From contig JAAALK010000284.1 of assembly GCA_019279435.1 (NCBI GenBank), positions 14,762,881 to 14,826,880 on the forward strand: a DNA stretch of 64,000 nucleotides, given 5' to 3'. The stretch's first letter is position 1. Each line of letters opens with the position of its first letter. The notes beneath the pieces are model-generated. The model was not told the DNA's origin. It saw nothing but the letters and a program-made list of their open reading frames with translations, and did not search any database. Source of the DNA: Zizania palustris. Taxonomy: Eukaryota; Streptophyta; Magnoliopsida; Poales; Poaceae. Shown in pieces: positions 61,336-64,000 of this stretch. Position numbers and translations under genes: made by a program.

Positions 61336-61471
61336 ATATGGTATCAGAGCCGACTTGACTGTAGCAAGACAAACAGACCTGACCCTAGGACTTATAATAA
61401 CCATATTTTCTTACAAAATTACTTACCCTCTCATCTTCTGGAGTTTCACAAATTTTTTATCTCTTTTGTAG

Positions 61472-62282
61472 ATGCCGGTCCATACCATGAGTGGGACTCT
61501 CTGCAACGAGGCTGGATTCATCTGCGAGCTTCGCATGCTCGTCAGTTTCCTCGGGTTCGAACACGAGCCAATGTTTCACAGAATCTTCCCCGATGAGGAC
61601 GAGAGCTACTGCGAGGTCACCATCGTCATCCAGCCCTCCACACAAACAACCCACACTTACCGCGCCGGAGGACCCACCTTTTGGTGGCCAGTGAGCGCAC
61701 CACCCTTCAGGCCCTCACCGAGCTCCGAGTGATCCACGACAACCAGCTTTACGACACGGACTATCGCTTCGTGCCCATGCGCACTCCGAGGAGTCCACAC
61801 AGCGTCTACGTCAGCACACTCTCCTAGCGCCACTCCGCCGTCGACCACACTATACGTCTATTGGAGGCAATGGACGAGCTCCACTACGAGGCTCTGTAGG
61901 ATGCCAACGGCCAGCGTGACACCATTGACTTTTATCGCCACTCTTCAGAGGATTTGAACCACGAGAACGCCGATTTTCATCGCCAGGTTCAACAGAACCA
62001 TCACTTGACCACCGAGGTGGAGGAGTTGAGGCGCCAGAACGAGCTTCTACGCCAGGGCGCCACCGTCACCGCACAGCTTCGCCACTAGATCCGAGAGTTG
62101 CAGAAGGACCTAGAGGAGGTCGCCCCCTTTCGCCCCGCAAGCGGAAATCACTCCGGATCCCCACGGTTAGGCCTAAGAGGATCTCCCGTAGTGCACCTCC
62201 CGCCGGACCCTCCAGCTCCACCACCCCTGCACCGACCATCTCCGCCGAGCCCGTGATCGAGTCGTCCCCCGAGCTGCCTTAG
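61472..62282 (+). pseudogene. Extra ORF before gag in long-LTR Gypsy element (right arm)
   Basis: Homologue of the left-arm ORF (11276-10466). It begins MPVHTMSGTLCNEAGF and runs through an acidic segment (FPDEDESYCEVTIVIQPSTQT). It has the coiled-coil-like HHLTTEVEELRRQNELLRQ and RELQKDLEEV, and ends in a Pro/Ser-rich tail before a TAG. Interrupted by several stops (for example near 61826) and a frameshift. Both copies keep the same layout, so it belongs to the element rather than being a chance frame. Confidence 0.7.
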
Positions 62283-62426
62283 ACGTGGTTTCTACGGTTG
62301 CTTGTTTCCTTTCATTGTTTTTGATTGTATTGACACTCATGTCAAATATAAGGCATGGGTGAAGATTAAATAAAAGACTTATATGTAATAGTCTAGGATA
62401 ACACATTTTGGAAATAAAACTTAGCC

Positions 62427-64000
62427 ATGTTTCCCCTAAAAGAGTTTATTGTCTGTTTTGGAAACTCCAGGATGACCAACACTTAGGGATCCGATGCTCC
62501 CCAAAACGGAGGGGACAACGGAAACTTGCCCCAATGGGGAGAAACAGGGTAGAGGCAGGCCCCAGTCACCAACCACCCCACCTTGGCCAAAATAATGGCC
62601 AACCAGAACCAACTGATGTCCACGCTGTTGAACTAGATGCAACAACAACAAAACCAGATGCAGGAGCAACAAGCTCAATTCTTTCGTCTACACCAACAGT
62701 AGCCCGAGATTCCTCATCCCGCCACTCCCGCTCCGGCACCTGCCTCACAATTGTCGGAATTTCTCTGCGTCCGCCCTCCCACGTTCTCTAGCACCACCAA
62801 CCCCATGGAGGCTGGTGACTGGCTAAGAACAATAGGGAAAAAGTTGGATCTCCTGACTTGCACTGAGCAGGAGAGGGTAGCCTTTGCTGCCCACCAACTC
62901 CAGGGACCCGCCGCAAAATGGTGGGATAACCTGCGCGAGACTCTACCGGAGGGACACGTCCAAACTTGGGCGGAGTTCTCCGCCACTTTCTGTGCAACTC
63001 ACATCCCTGACGACATTATTGCCCAAAAGCAGCAGGAGTTCAGGGACCTGCAGCAAGGAAGCAGGTCCGTAACAGAATACCTGCACTAGTTTAACCGGCT
63101 AGCCCGGTATGAGCCGGAGGAAGTCCGTACTGATACGACCCGGCAGTCCAAGTTTCTTCGAGGATCGAAGGATGAGCTTTCCCTTCAGCTGGTGTCCGGA
63201 GACTACGCCAACTTTTAAAAGTTGGTTAACAAGGCGATTATTCAGGAGACCGAGCAGAACAAGGTCGACCTGAAGAAGAAGAGGATGATTGCCTTCCGCC
63301 AGAATCTAGGACTGACGCAGAGGCCACGATTTGCACCTCCCCCACTAGCGCCCCAATATCACCCGTGCCCGGTGTACCGTCCCGCGCCAACCACCACCAA
63401 CCCAGGAGCAGGACATCCTCGCCCCGCCCCCGCCACACCAGCCGCTCCATCCGCCCATGCTAAGAAAGCAGAGATTCTGCGAGACAAGCACGTCAAGCCC
63501 GTGATTTGCTTCAACTACCGTCGGGAAGGGCATTACTCCCACCAGTGCCCCCACCCCAAGCGTCCGCAAGGAGTCGCGGCCAACCCTGCCGTCCGCGCCC
63601 GCGTCAACCATGTTTCCACCGAGGAAGCCCAGGCTGCACCAGAAATTGTCATGGGTAAGTTTACAGTACATTCGGCCCCTGCAGTGGTCTTATTTGATAC
63701 TGGAGCTACGCACTCCTTTATTTCAACAACTTTTGTGGAAAAGTATAATCTGAACAAATGCGAATTAGCAAGGCCAGTATTAATAGCCACCCCTAGCAAA
63801 CAAACCCAAGCCCGCTCTTATAGTCCAAGGGTATGGGTAGATATCCAAGGTACAATATTCTGGGCCGACCCCATCCTAATAGAATACCAAGGTTTGGATC
63901 TGATACTAGGAATGGATTGGCTCAACAAACACCAGGGTGTGATAAGATGTGCCCGAAGGCAAGTGACTGTGACCAGTGAAGAAGGGACTATTGTCATCTT
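62427..64000 (+). pseudogene. Gypsy gag-protease, cut by the window edge (right arm)
   Basis: Begins at the ATG at 62427 (MFPLKEFIVCFGN). The capsid frame 62751-63089 has FLCVRPPTFSSTTNPMEAGDW, AAHQLQGPAAKWWDNL, TWAEFSATF and FRDLQQGSRSVTEYL, followed by a TAG (sense in the usual family reading). The zinc knuckle at 63507-63548 reads CFNYRREGHYSHQC, with Tyr for the second Cys. The protease follows with LFDTGATHSFIS (about 63690) and LILGMDWLNKHQGV (about 63900). The frame is open to the end of the window. Confidence 0.85.

Noticed and set aside
1..64000. Search for tRNA, rRNA or microRNA-like hairpins
   Set aside because: tRNA-like matches are only the retrotransposon primer-binding sites (12-18 bases); no full cloverleaf was seen by eye.

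Overview
The window is plant nuclear DNA, almost certainly from a grass (Poaceae). It has intron-rich genes with GC-rich first exons, and dense, nested LTR retrotransposons of the Ty3/Gypsy (Tat-type and long-LTR chromovirus-type) and Ty1/Copia classes, plus hAT- and Tourist-like DNA elements. I cannot name the genus. Nothing bacterial, phage or organellar is visible, and there is no CRISPR array.

The only host genes I can support are two tandem, same-strand copies of Rab GDP-dissociation inhibitor (RabGDI). GDI-B (33470-40345) is complete: 13 exons, all with GT-AG introns, giving 445 residues. GDI-A (exons 4-13, 22144-24975) lacks exons 1-3, which would lie in or beyond a 1000-N gap. It carries only deletion-type disruptions, although its codons look long constrained. 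A 4.9-kb Copia element (26005-30901) lies between the two copies. GDI-B has a hAT-like insertion in intron 5 and a nested pair of hAT-like insertions in intron 12.

Layout: 1-1732, remnant of a Tat-like LTR element with a 3 x 120-bp tandem repeat. 1733-4207 and 14609-16286, a Copia element (minus strand) split by a long-LTR Gypsy element (4208-14603, TSD AACGT). 16287-20725, the start of a Tat-type Gypsy element, cut by the gap (20726-21725). 21726-40345, the GDI pair with the Copia between them. 40346-43437, GDI-B 3' flank and decayed DNA elements. 43438-46186 and 56456-58145, a Copia element (plus strand) carrying a complete 10.3-kb Tat element (46187-56455, TSD CTTTG). 58146-64000, the 5' part of the long-LTR Gypsy element.

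The main structural result is that 8751-20725 is the reverse complement of 51935-64000. It has the same elements nested at the same target sites in the same order. The two arms are therefore copies of one nested-transposon locus in inverted orientation around the GDI genes. Because the left arm ends exactly at an N-gap, a misoriented or alternate-haplotype contig is at least as likely as a real inverted duplication.

A second result is that base-deletion damage is concentrated left of about 29 kb. The two LTRs of the 26005-30901 Copia differ by eight 1-nt deletions, all in the left LTR, and one substitution. This suggests consensus error and makes the frameshifts in GDI-A suspect. I found no convincing undescribed biological system. 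The most unusual coding items are the extra leader ORF of the long-LTR Gypsy element, the GPQW-type repeats in the Tat element and an integrase-LTR fusion.
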